From the NCBI GenBank assembly GCA_027605045.1, contig JAQFWX010000087.1, forward strand, positions 62,001-126,000: a stretch of 64,000 nt of DNA, in the 5' to 3' direction. The stretch's first letter is position 1. Every line of letters starts with the position of its first letter. The notes beneath the pieces were generated by a model. The model saw nothing but the letters and a program-made list of their open reading frames with translations, searched no databases and had not been told where the DNA came from. A program made the translations under genes and the position numbers. Origin of the DNA: Phallus indusiatus (lineage: Eukaryota > Basidiomycota > Agaricomycetes > Phallales > Phallaceae). Positions 1 to 10,989 of the stretch are shown here, piece after piece.

Positions 1-845
1 CGACGGGTCGTCGAGATCGTGCGAGGACTATTGTTGGAGCTAGTGTTGTAGGTGTGACACCGACGCCTATGCCCACGCCTACCGCGTCATCGTCACCTTT
101 AGGAGCGGGTATGGATTTGTTCAGTACGCTTGCTGCTTTTCGAATACAACCGAATCCATCGAAACAACAACAAGCACAAGTACAAGTGCAACAACAATCG
201 TCGACACAATCTATTCCGCTTTCGCCGACTACGACGAGACTTAGTTCTACGACGACGCTGAGCACTCTTTCTTCCAATAGTACGATTACACCGGACCGTG
301 AACATGATCGTAGAGGTAGTCTCCCGGCAGATAGTGAAAGTATTTCGGAACAACAACAACAACACAGTTCAAAACCGACGTCTCCCATTTCAACCACGAC
401 CAAGATGTCGCCTCTAACTCGTGCACGATCGGCGACTGTATCGGCTGTTGCTGCAGTACGATCGTCGCCTACTTCCGTATCCTCTTCATCATCCTCATCG
501 AATGTTAACGTTAATACTGCTGCTGGTGCTGCTCAGTCACGTCAACCACCTCCAATGCCGTCTTCCTCGTCATCTTCATCTAAACCTAAACCGAAATCTA
601 AACCAAGCAACAACAACAAGACGAAACCTTCCGCTACTGGTTCAGAGAGACCGCGGACGGCGGGTGATGATAATAATAGTACTAACAATAATAACAGCAA
701 TAATAATAATAACACCAACAACCAAGACGTCGTAGGAGGAGGATCCAGCGGTTCATCTATGGGAATGAAAAATCTGATGAGAGGGCTTAGTATGAAAGCT
801 GGGAAGGGACTTGAAAGTGCGATGGATTTTGTTGAAGGTAAATGA
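1..845 (+). CDS. 3' end of a low-complexity Ser/Thr/Gln/Asn-rich protein (partial)
   Basis: The reading frame is open from the first bases of the window to a TGA at 843-845, so this is the C-terminal part of a gene that starts upstream. The visible 280 or so residues are almost all low complexity: Gln runs, Ser runs, a Lys/Pro stretch and an Asn-rich block coded by AAT/AAC repeats at about 664-722. The last 30 residues are ordered-looking, with Met, Gly and Lys alternating and an ending FVEGK, and could form an amphipathic helix. No catalytic domain is visible. Such tails are common in fungal signalling and transcription proteins, but the family cannot be named from this part. The frame is convincing because it stays open through 840 bases of biased composition. 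Confidence 0.6.
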   Translation, partial: TGRRDRARTIVGASVVGVTPTPMPTPTASSSPLGAGMDLFSTLAAFRIQPNPSKQQQAQVQVQQQSSTQSIPLSPTTTRLSSTTTLSTLSSNSTITPDREHDRRGSLPADSESISEQQQQHSSKPTSPISTTTKMSPLTRARSATVSAVAAVRSSPTSVSSSSSSSNVNVNTAAGAAQSRQPPPMPSSSSSSSKPKPKSKPSNNNKTKPSATGSERPRTAGDDNNSTNNNNSNNNNNTNNQDVVGGGSSGSSMGMKNLMRGLSMKAGKGLESAMDFVEGK

Positions 846-1324
846 AAAAGTTGATTCGTTTTGTTAAAAATATGCTATGCTACGTTATGACTTTGCTTTG
901 CTTTGCTTTGCTTTGCTATGCTATGCTTTCCTCTTTTTTTTTTTCTTTCGTTACCCGTTCGTTTGCTATATCCTCATTTAATAACATTTTTCATCTGGAT
1001 CTGTTATGTTGTTGTTTATTTCTTCTGTTTTTAGTCTTAGTCGACGACTTGTGTCCGATTTTTTTTTTTCTTCGGTGATATTTATCTCTTTTTGCATATG
1101 TAAAACGTGTCTTCAATCCCCATTACTTAATATATGTTTCAACTTAAGATATGAAGAAAGAAAGTGAACCAACGTGAAAACAAAAACGACTTCATTATCA
1201 TATCATAAACAAGATCATCACCGATAAAATACATCACAGAACATATCATTTTTCATCTGTCGTGAGACTACCACTTCCTTTTCCTAGATAGAAGATAGAT
1301 AGAAGAGTGGCCATCAGAAAGACG
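846..1324. repeat. Intergenic 3' region with (CTTTG)n microsatellite
   Basis: About 480 bases between two convergent genes. A pentanucleotide repeat of CTTTG units lies at about 891-916 and grades into CTATG units to about 925. It is followed by T-rich DNA. I see no gene here. Confidence 0.6.
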
Positions 1325-2947
1325 TTAATTAAAGGAGGATATGAAAGTTTTTCTCGAACCTTCTTCAATTTGATTTATTCCTTCTCCGTGGTGGTAGTCA
1401 GATAGGAAGAAATAGGTGAACGGCAGGCCGATTAACAATGCTCCGACAATGTTTCCGAAGAAAGCTGCGAACAATGACCTAATTGAAAATGCGTTAGAGA
1501 GCGCCTAAAGGAGATTGTTATTGTCAATTATATATATATATATGTACTTTTTAATGTATTCGGCGGTTGTCAACTGAAAAGAAAGAAAATTATTTAGTAT
1601 TGTGATAACAAAGGTAAAATTGAGTGGCGCGGGGTTCTAGGTTACCTTGGAGTGAAGCAAGATGCCAAGTGGGAGAGAATACATGTTTGCTGCGTTTTTG
1701 AAAACGAATGAGCTACGACCAATTTGGAAACGTATCAATCATATACTAACCGACAACTAGACAGTAAATGGTTAGTGAGACATATAGTCATTTGGCATGC
1801 ACGGAAATTCTAAAAATACATACCGTGGTCATATGAGGATGCGACGAATATCCAAATCGGGAACCAGATGACATAGAGCTTTTTACGGCGATAAGAAAGA
1901 TTGGTGTGTGTGAGTTAAATTGTTCGTCAGTTGAAAGGGAAGGAAAAAATTGGTACCCACTTTGGAAATCACATCACGGGCGGCTGCGGCTTGCTGTTGA
2001 ACAAATAATTTTTAAGGCACATTAGTTTTTGGTAAACTGGTTAGCTGATAGACAGCCTGAGATGATGTGGCTGACATACCCATACGGCAATTGAGACCAA
2101 CATATTGCAAGCGGCGCCCCGCAAGAAAATTTGGTGCCATTGCGGAGTGACGGCTTTTGTGCTGCGCAATGAGAAATACAACATATTATATATCAAAGTT
2201 GATGAATGCAAAAGACAACAACAACTTACACAGCGGCATTGCGAATAAACGTGAGATATGGATCTTCGGAGACGATGCCCGAATCTAAAACGTTAAAGTT
2301 TGTTGTTATGAAATATCGAAGGGGGTGTGAAAATCTATCACCGTACATTTGACAAGGATGGCGGCGAAGAATAGAGATCCCGTGAGATTTCCAAAGAAGA
2401 CTGGTGGTGACCAGATAGGGTCAGTCAGGTTCGATTTTTTTAAGAGGTACGAGACTTATTACTCACCGATGAACCAATTTACGATCAGGCCCCACCATGG
2501 AACGACGCGTTTTATAACACACATGGGAAAGATTAACATGTTACTTGTGAGGAGTTCTTGACCATTCAAAACAATCCTGCAAAATTTGTGAATATTAGAA
2601 TGCAAGAAACGACACAAAAAAAAAAATACCAACATTACGAGGCCCACTGGGAAGACAAATCCTGAGAGTAGTTTGACAAGACCCGGATTGCTAGCGGTTA
2701 GACCTGGAGAGCCCCCACCGACGATTTCGGAAAGAAGGCCTCCGAAGGATAGAAAGATCCCGGCGATGAACTGGTTCGAGGCGATTGAAGTGACTCAGTA
2801 TGAAAGTGAATACGGAAGGAGGGGGAGGCTTACAGCTTTGAGGAAAATTACGTCAAATCGCGATTTGTGCTTCACGAGCCCGGCCTCTAAGAAGTAGCGT
2901 GCGACCTCCGGGGGAGTAAGAAAAGGTGCAAAGGAGGGCGATGACAT
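1325..2947 (-). CDS. Formate/nitrite transporter (FNT) family membrane channel
   Basis: This is a multi-exon gene of the formate/nitrite transporter family, which moves small monovalent anions across membranes. The ATG at 2945-2947 starts MSSPSFAPFLTPPEVARY. Exons then give FIAGIFLSFGGLL, NGQELLTSNM, VFFGNLTGSLFFAAILVK, TPQWHQIFLRGAACNMLV, WFPIWIFVASSYDH, NMYSLPLGILLHS and a last helix FFGNIVGALLIGLPFTYFF. These match the six-helix FNT fold, including the conserved LTSNM and GNLTGS segments that line the pore. The stop is at 1325-1327. Introns are about 50-70 nt and several exons are short, so exon edges near 1650-2000 are less sure. The nearest fungal relatives known are nitrite transporters of the NitA type, but substrate cannot be settled from sequence. 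No nitrate-assimilation genes are adjacent. Confidence 0.85.
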
Positions 2948-4901
2948 GCTTTGCGATTCTTCAGAGGAGAGGTAAGAGGACGACCTTAGGAAATGGGTGA
3001 AGGGAACACACAAAAAGAGCGCCTTTAAGCGTCAGATGTGTACCTTATATATTCTCCTCGTTCGTGAGACCATGATCAGATTCTTTGTCGAATCGACCAA
3101 CTGGGGTAGGCCAGGGATGAACGAAGATCAGAGATCATGCCTGTCGATTCATTTCATTTTTTTTGTAATATGCATAGGTACAACCCACCCCATGTTTTAA
3201 AGTCAAAATCCGACTCGGATTTTACGCATCCGGAACTGGCAGGGGCTGGCTCGCTTGCTCTGAGTCGGCCTTACTTTTGATCTATCATTCAATAAGGTCA
3301 TCTTCTATCATATAGAAGAAAATCATTGGATTAGAGATGCCATCCCATCTCATGGATATGTAGTAGAAGATTCCGTGGCTTCTAGGTTGCATTAATCATA
3401 TATGTGGCACTAAGAGTTCGCATTGTCGGTGAACTTTGTTTCTCGTCTGACCCCCCGGCCGATCAGTCGATCATTGTCCAGGGATAATAGCAGTTCCCTC
3501 ACAGTTTACCGTAACATTGGATGAATGGTTTTTTTTTTCAACCAGGTGACAGCTTTTCCCGCGAATGACCGACAAATTAGAGAAAACGGCCCTGCATGGC
3601 GTCTAAAACCGAAATGTCCGGGCCAGAAGTTGAGCGGAACTTGCGCGCTTCCTTTCTTCAACTCATTTGTAAAGCTCAGGGTCCATGTAAGGAGAAATGA
3701 TGACAATTATATGTTATACATACTATGGGGTGAGAACGGTCCCATTCAAAGAAAGGCAGGCTCGGGTTCGAGGATAACAGTGATAAAAGAGTGACGTGAC
3801 ATGTTGACAACTCAGTTAAGAAATGATAATTGATTGATTTAGAATTGTGGTCACATGACATATATAAGCGTCTAAGTATGTGAGGATCTAAAAGATTCCG
3901 AAATCAGCATATAATCTCACATAATTCACTTTCCCCACGGGGATGAACGATTGCAATCGTCCGGGATCTCAGCCAAATCTCAACGGGCTTATATTTTCAG
4001 GCTACTTTCAATTTGAGACAGGGCTTGGCATCCCGCAACATCGCCCTCGTATATTGTACTCGTCATCCTTTCATCACCGGACGTTCACCGTCGAGACTTT
4101 GTATGCTTTCAGCTGACCTCCCTAGCTCATCACGAGAACACGCTCATGAAAGCTCGTCAATAACTTGTATAACGTTAATGGTGATACATCGAATGAGCAC
4201 TGAGTGTCACCGAAAAATAAATTAATAAACCCTCCGTACCCACAACGCTGGAACATGGATTCATCTACGGGCACCTATTGACTAACGAAAGCATAGCTCA
4301 GCATAGCTTAACATGGCTTTTCTCCGTATCCCCTCCAGTGGTACATCAAGGCACCACATATTACACAATGACCTACGAAGTTCCAAGGACAGTGATTTGT
4401 GTCTGCTTATTATCAAACGCTGTACTAGAACAATATAGAACAGGGTTAAAAAATTGATTTAAGTCAATGAGTTAGTGACATGATGTTTATCGAGCTAAAT
4501 ACATACATACGTAACTGTGGCAGACCTGTTTTTAAGGTCAAGTAGTACTAAGCTAGTATACAAACACCTTTTTATGACGTCCTACGCTTCACGGACGCAG
4601 TTCACAGTTGGCTCATGATTCATGATGTCCCGAGGCTGCCAAACTTATAGTGAAGAGAGAATGAGACGTTCCCCTTACATTGACTCATCGGGCAGAGTGT
4701 TGAATATTGATGTTTAGACTGGATTTCCTATTACAACGTCACCAGATACTTTCACAATTTATAAGGAACACAGTAGCGGCTCTGTTTTGAAGCTCGGAAA
4801 AGCAATAGCGAAATACAAGACAATAACGAGGCAAAGCTATTTAGATAGGCTGGTGATAGTAGTATCTGGGTGTCAAATCATCTGAATCTTTTGTGTAAGG
4901 T
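2948..4901. other. Gene-free stretch with a perfect short palindrome
   Basis: Nearly 2 kb without a supportable gene; the short ORFs have no family motif or exon logic. The only structure I can point to is a perfect hairpin at 3205-3223 with nine-base arms and one central base. Confidence 0.4.
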
Positions 4902-5913
4902 TCAAACACGCCTTTTTTCGCTGGATACCTTCTGGGCAAATCTGAGAGAAGATGCGATGTGATCATACGCATCCCATATCAAATATAAAGGTATGATAAC
5001 CCATCTTTGAAAAAGAATGTCAAGTTTCAGAAATGGCAGGTATTCGGAAAGAAAAACAAACGAACAGAACGTTCATGAACTAGGGAAAGTTCTTCAATCA
5101 ATTCATGGCCAAAGAAAGAGCGAGCAAGAAAACGTACGACAAGATAGACCCATAAATGAAACCAGTTGGAGGTATTCAAACTTGGAGAACCTTCCAGCCA
5201 CGAAGGACAAAATGTCATCCAGCTATCATTGAAATGAAAATATGAATATGTAACTAGAGAAGCGTTGAGCAAATCAAGGTAAAGCTTACCCTCCATATAA
5301 TTCCGCAGTACTGATGACAACTATCCAATAGTATCTGGCCGAATCGTTCTTGAGAAGAAGGTACAAAATGTAAACGGCTATGGGTCCGGCACCTAAGACT
5401 GTAAGATACTCTAGAGAAACCACCTTCAAAGGCAATTCGTTAGTCACAAGCTGAGAATGTAGGTCGTAGGACCCGGGTTTATAATCGTACGGTTGGGTCG
5501 GCAGTGCCCCATTTGGTATCAGCTTTGGCGTATTCTTTCCCTAAATGTATAATTTAAGTTCACCAGGTAAGTCAATCAAGGCATTACGCACACATTTCGG
5601 CAAATATTCCAGTGGAAGAATTTACTGTGCGACCTCCTGAAGAGAGGTAAAGGAAGCTGCCTTCGATAAGGAAGTGAATGAGGGCGTCGAACGTCTTTTT
5701 GAAATGAGTGCCAATAAGATAATGCAGTTGAGGTATGAAAATATATATAAAAAAGAACATTACCATCCAGATGAAAGTGACTCTGTCGGTAAACGACGCG
5801 TTTTTAGGCAATCCTTTTTTTGAGACAGCATGGGCCACAACGTATATCGCCGTGACCGCGAGAAGCGAAACAAGGGACATTTGGGTGAAAATTTGCACTT
5901 CTGATTCTGCCAT
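4902..5913 (-). CDS. EXPERA/EBP-like (sterol isomerase family) membrane protein
   Basis: Seven exons code 212 residues: 5764-5913, 5592-5694, 5491-5540, 5290-5423, 5138-5222, 5066-5079 and 4902-5004. They total 639 nt, an exact multiple of three. The protein has about four to five membrane segments and the EBP/EXPERA hallmarks HFLIEGSF, MWKEYAKAD, VSLEYLTVLGAGP, ELYGGWMTFCPSWLEGSP and LWVYLVFMNVLWVIIPLYL. EBP proteins are ER enzymes that shift the sterol double bond from C8 to C7. EXPERA members also include TM6SF and sigma-2-type proteins, so this may be a fungal EBP-like paralogue, not the ergosterol enzyme itself. The sixth exon is only 14 nt; without it the last exon is out of frame and the conserved F-x-N segment is missing. 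The start codon is 388 nt from the divergent SUZ12-like gene. Confidence 0.85.
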
Positions 5914-6301
5914 TGTTCAACAGAAAAGGATGGATTGGTTATAAGGTATATCGAGGTATTGGTTTGTTCAAGGCCGTCCAAGAGAGCGAGAGATCTTGTC
6001 GCGTGGGAAAATTGTTTCCTGGCACCGGCGCAGTGTCTCCGTTCGGTCTCAGCTCGGATTTCAGTGGTCTTTGTCAAAACGGAATTTTCTTGACTTCCAA
6101 AAACCAAAGCGGAAGGATCTAGTTGGCTGAAAATTATTCAAGTAGGTTTTGAACAACGTTGTATCGTATAATACCGCGGACTCACTGGGCGCTATTTTTG
6201 GTTTTTTTCCAACTCGTCCTTCCTCCCTTCTAGCGAAACCATTGTCAATGTACGGAACTTCACTCCATTCGCCGATCTCAGATGTTCATTAGTATAAACA
6301 G
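5914..6301. promoter_or_regulatory. Shared divergent promoter region (EBP-like / SUZ12-like)
   Basis: The two start codons face away from each other with 388 bases between them, so both promoters must lie here. I see no clear TATA box or named site. Confidence 0.4.
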
Positions 6302-8318
6302 ATGTCACAAATGCACGATGAGCAGGCTATAACAACTGACGAGAAAGTGGAAGATATGACGCTCTCTGTATGTCTCTTATCTTCAATTTTGCATAACAAT
6401 CATTTATCAATCCATTTAGACCCTCGACGCGTCTGCCATCCTAAAATTCAGAAATAGACCTCGTGGATCTGGAGGTAGAACGTTTATGAGTCCGCTAAAC
6501 CCACTCACAACGACTCATACATAGTTGGAAAGTCAATACACAAGGCAGCGGAAGCCTCGACATCTTCCACGATTCTTTCACGAAGCCAGATTTCGCATCA
6601 AGGCCAGACGATTACGCCTAGGATATCGGCCTCGAACGTCACAGTCCCCGATATTGCTTTGTCGAGCTCTCCAGCAAATACCGCTCATAAAACGATCCAA
6701 CCACGTAATGATGCTGATGTCGCTGTCGGCTTTCAAGTCCGTAGACGACCACTTGCTACACAGTCTGCGTCCAAGCGTGGATATTGGAGATCAACGCAAG
6801 GTGGCGAAATGGAAGATAGGGGCTACGCTACGTCGACATCGTCTGTATCGCCGTCATCTCGATCAAATTCTCCTTCGGACTCTTCATTCAGCGAAACCTA
6901 CGTAATTCCAGGTCTTTTATTCTTATCTTCTTTCCGTTGAGAGACATATGCGCTTATCAGGTCAACAGCTGATGTCCCCAAAAGCCCTCCGGCTCAATTA
7001 ATTAGGGCTTATGAAAAACTTTCGGCGAGATGTCTTCAACTCCAACATAGCCGGAAGCTTCCCTTTCTGTTGAAGAACTTGAAAAAGTCTTTCCGTATTC
7101 GTTGCAAACAAATGGGTGAAGTTTGGCCGTCTAACCATCTCACAGTAAGCTACGGAGAGGAGAAAGAAACCGTTCTTGTTTCGTATCTATATACGAACCC
7201 TCAAGGCGTCAAGTATGCTTTTCAAACACCTCATTTCGTCCGCGAATGTCCTCTATGTTCTCTGATGGGCATTTTCCCCAATTACTCGACGCTCGCCAAG
7301 CATCTGTCGTGGAATCACCCCGAAATTGAATTCAAGGTGGTACGATCCGCAGACGACACGCGATCAAAGATTTTTATTTATTTCGACGAAGATTCGAGGT
7401 GAGCGATTAACTTGAGATTTGACATGAAAAACCCAAGAGTGACACCTCCCGCCTCCCTCAGATCTGAGCCTAATCTTGAAACGGGAATTCAGGCATTAAG
7501 TACCGAGCGATCCGAAAGCGTAACCAGTCCAACACGCTCGCCCACTCATCCGTCTGACGTGGATGTGGATGTTGAGACCGAAATCAAGAGTCAGAAGCCG
7601 CTGTCATCGAATGCGATCGCAATAGGTGAGTCTGAGGATAAAGATTGTTTCGTGTTTATATCCCATATTGAAACGGGCAAAAAATTCTACAGCTCCGACT
7701 TTGAGCTCCCAGCCGAGCAAATTGTTTCAAGCGTTCAATATACCGGCTTATCATGGTCCTGCTGAGCCCGTCACATTGACGGGTCCAAATAAGACTGTTT
7801 CTTACCGACCTGATGGACCTCATCTTTACGATCACCTTGCGTCGTTATCATTAGACAAGTTCGGTCCTTTGTCCTGGTTTATTCTGGACAAAGAAGAAGA
7901 AACATTCGAGTTGACTGACGTTTTGGACGAGGATAAAGTAATGTGCGCGCTTTGGGGGAGGTGGATCGTGTTCAATCGGTGTGTTCCGGAACTCTTGTTC
8001 TCCAAGCTCACTAAAACTTTCGGGTATTTTTCTTTCATTCCTCAGTCCTGTTTTTATATCAAATTATAAAGCGGGAGTTGAGTTATTTTTGAATCAATAT
8101 TGGACTATGATCCATAAAGCGGCTGGTTGGGCGTCCTGGCGAGCTTTCCTGCTGGTAAGTCATTTTTTTATGCTTTCTTACCTTTTCCTCATTTCAGTTT
8201 CTATTTCCTTTCGCAGACGTTGGTTTATCACAATTTCCTGACTAACAAAGAAATGGTTTATTTTATAAAGCAGTATAACGACCTTACACGAAAACCTGCC
8301 ACGCAGAAACAGCATTAA
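6302..8318 (+). CDS. SUZ12: SUZ12-like Polycomb repressive complex 2 subunit (VEFS box)
   Basis: A model of eight exons (6302-6367, 6420-6474, 6525-6911, 6969-7398, 7462-7625, 7693-7978, 8046-8154, 8217-8318) gives 532 residues, in frame throughout. The first half is basic and Ser-rich. A single C2H2 finger follows (CPLCSLMG then L..HL...HP, at about 7250-7325). The C-terminus is a VEFS box: acidic DEDKVMCALWGRWIVFNR, then FLNQYWTMIHKAAGWASW and LVYHNFLTNKEM. Finger plus VEFS box is the SUZ12 layout. SUZ12 is the scaffold of the PRC2 complex, which methylates H3K27 in the nucleus; the VEFS box contacts the EZH2-type methyltransferase. The donor of intron 3 (GTCTTT at 6912) is unusual; a standard donor at 6902 with another reading of exon 3 is possible, so the N-terminal half is less certain than the finger and VEFS part. 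Confidence 0.85.
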
Positions 8319-8451
8319 AGATTAGGATTAGTTCTTGTAAAGTACCGCTGTAGTAGTGATAACTTTTAATCTTGACCTCAAAATATTGTGATATTAATTG
8401 TTTTTAAACCATAATGCTGCTACATTCCTACAGCTAATTAATGCATATTTC

Positions 8452-9269
8452 ATCAAGGCGTACATGTGCTTCCGTCATCTGACCTATGACATCCCTTTGG
8501 ACACGGAGCGTCGAGATTAAATTGCCAAGTGAATAAGGGATCCGTCTCGTTCGTTAAAACCTGTCCCATCAATCTCACCGACTGCGGTAAATCGAATGAT
8601 TCCCTGACAACTTCAATAGAAGGGATACGAATCTGGCCCCAGCCTTGTTGTATCAGGAAATCGATGCTGCTTCCATAGATATACTCTCTAAAACCTGCCC
8701 AACGGATGGCGGAGGCGCACTGAGAAAATGTTCAAATATATACATAATTAGCGCGAAAAAAAAAACAAGACAATGCACCATAGGACAGCTTTCCGCATTA
8801 GTATATAGACTTAGTTGAGCGAATGCATCGAGAGCTTGGCTTGGCGTTAGCTTGAAACGTCCCGAGGGGTCAGTCAATATGGCGCTGCAATTCTGTATTG
8901 CGACAATTTCTCCTAAAGGTCAAGGATGTGTTGTGAATAACCGTTGAAAAAAAAAGTGACTCGGGGGGGTTTAGTAAAATGTTTACCGTGAAGTATAGGA
9001 TCACCCGTTTGGCTTGCAGAATTAGCTCCGGTGCAAATCAATTCACCTAAACCTGGGGCCGTATGGTTCACGATGACAGTGCCGAATGCACCAGTAGGGC
9101 AAGGTGAAGGTAAGGCTGCGTTGGCTTGTCTCATCCAATGAGCACGTGTGCTGAAGGGAATGGAGTTGATAAATAGTTGAGGATTCGAAATGACATTTTG
9201 TAGACCGCATGCCTTGACAACAATTGATAAAGAAAGATGATAAATGAACACGAACACCAGGAATGACAT
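8452..9269 (-). CDS. Secreted CMP/dCMP-type deaminase-fold protein
   Basis: The start ATG at 9267-9269 opens a hydrophobic signal peptide (about residues 1-20). The mature part has the zinc-dependent deaminase motifs. HGE is assembled across an intron (about 8919/8990) and continues as IVAIQNCSAIL. The second motif, AESCPMCASAI, spans another intron near 8720-8775. In this fold His and two Cys bind zinc and Glu moves protons during hydrolytic deamination of a base or nucleoside. The usual P before CxxC is replaced by S. The C-terminus has DLPQSVRLMGQVL and two Cys-containing segments, ending at a TGA at 8452-8454. A signal peptide on a deaminase is uncommon; the true substrate, and whether it leaves the cell, are unknown. 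Confidence 0.78.
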
Positions 9270-10989
9270 ATTGGAAGGCGAAGAGTGTAGGAGGGAGGTG
9301 TTTGTGTCGCGAAAATCGAAAGTAATTTACATTGATTTAAATATGAGTTAAGGCGCTAACTTCACATTTTATCGGTTATCGATGTGGCGCGCCTTGACCC
9401 ATTTATAATGCACTTTGGATTTTTGCGACACAGTTGTCGGGAGAAGGAGAGTAGGCTGCTCGCTGGTAAGTTTTCCCGCAAGTTTTCCAAGTAGAAGCAC
9501 CTCTGATATAAACATAATTTATATCGCCTGTCAGTTTGAAAATCATTCAACCTTGTGAACACTGAAAAGGGTATACCAAGGACTGCGTTAATGATCACAC
9601 ACCGGCATAACAGAAGAAGTTTTATAAGACTCTCCAATAAGGCATTACTTTACACGATTGGTAAACGGCGGGCACTCTAGGCACTTCTATAAAAGGAATT
9701 TATACAACGTCAGATGGCGTCGACGCGTATGAAAAAGGCACAACGAAATCAGAGACCTACTTTTTTGCCGAGGAACCTATGTGTCATGCATTAAACAAGA
9801 TAAATCTCGCCACGCATGACCTTAGTATGTGCTTCTGATATCTGCTTTGGGTGAAAATCTGGAAGACTGACGGCAGAGTTGACATGATAGAAGAGGCAAT
9901 GAGAAGTGGAGATGTTTTGTTGAGAACGTCGTTACCGAGCCAAGTTTCTGGTATGCAACCCACAAGGGACCATAAGACAGACATCCAGTGCTCAAGACAG
10001 TACGAGCTCTTTTCGTTCCCATTCTCACTTATTCTCTTCTCGAGGTAACGACACAGATTATCAGTCAATAGAAGGATCATAAACCAACGTTTGATAAATG
10101 TCAAAAACCTGAGAAACTCAAAGGGTGTCGTGTCGTGCATGGCAAGTGGAGTCTGCCGGCTACTGGCCAGTAAAAATTGTGGCTTGCGAGAAATTAGAAA
10201 GCGCAGCTGTTTCTGTCAGAATGCTCACAAAAATGCTGGATCAAAAAGAAGGTTTGTTTGAAGGTAGTAATGTTTATGTCATTTCCTTGCTCTCCAAAAT
10301 TGCTGGAACTATATGTTTGCAGCCGGCACTCTTACCACCCTTGATTGCCTGCGATGGCTGTGATTCTGATTGCGCCCATAATCAGTTGCTCGCCTTCACT
10401 TGTTTCCGAATTGTCTTCCTTGTATGTTCCCAATAAATTGGAGGCAGTTCTCATTATCATACTCTAGGACTGATTGTTTATCAGGAGTTCCTTCAGTTCC
10501 AATGGCATGTTTTGGTCTTCCGGCCGCAAGTTACTACTGCTGCCGCTGTCCGTTCTTCCTATACAAAACAACAATGTTGAATCATAATCATCAAACCTGT
10601 CTTCTGCATAATTTTATGCTGGTCTAGCCTTCTAAAAATCCCCGACTTCTTGCCGACCTTTTGCCCATGTGGCGTAATTCTTCTCGTATTCGAATTACTA
10701 AAGCGGTTACCCTATTCCGGTTGTTTTTGTTCCCACTGTGGCTATAACATTTCCTTGTGAGGCGTTTAGAATTTATCTGTTCAAATTATCGTATGCCGTA
10801 ATTTTCCCTACAGTTCATGCACATGTCTTGGGTGGGGCAGGGATCCACTCATATTCATGTTCCTTGCACTGTTGTTCAAACGTGCATGGATTAAATGTTG
10901 ACCTTTGAACATAATTGAATAAACTATAATATTGAAGACGCACTTTTTATAAGTCAATATTACTCTGCTTTCTCAGCTCAAGTCGTGCG
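9270..10989. other. Gene-free stretch
   Basis: About 1.7 kb between divergent genes. Six-frame reading shows only short, motif-free ORFs; I see no repeat or RNA gene. Promoters of both flanking genes must lie at its two ends. Confidence 0.35.
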
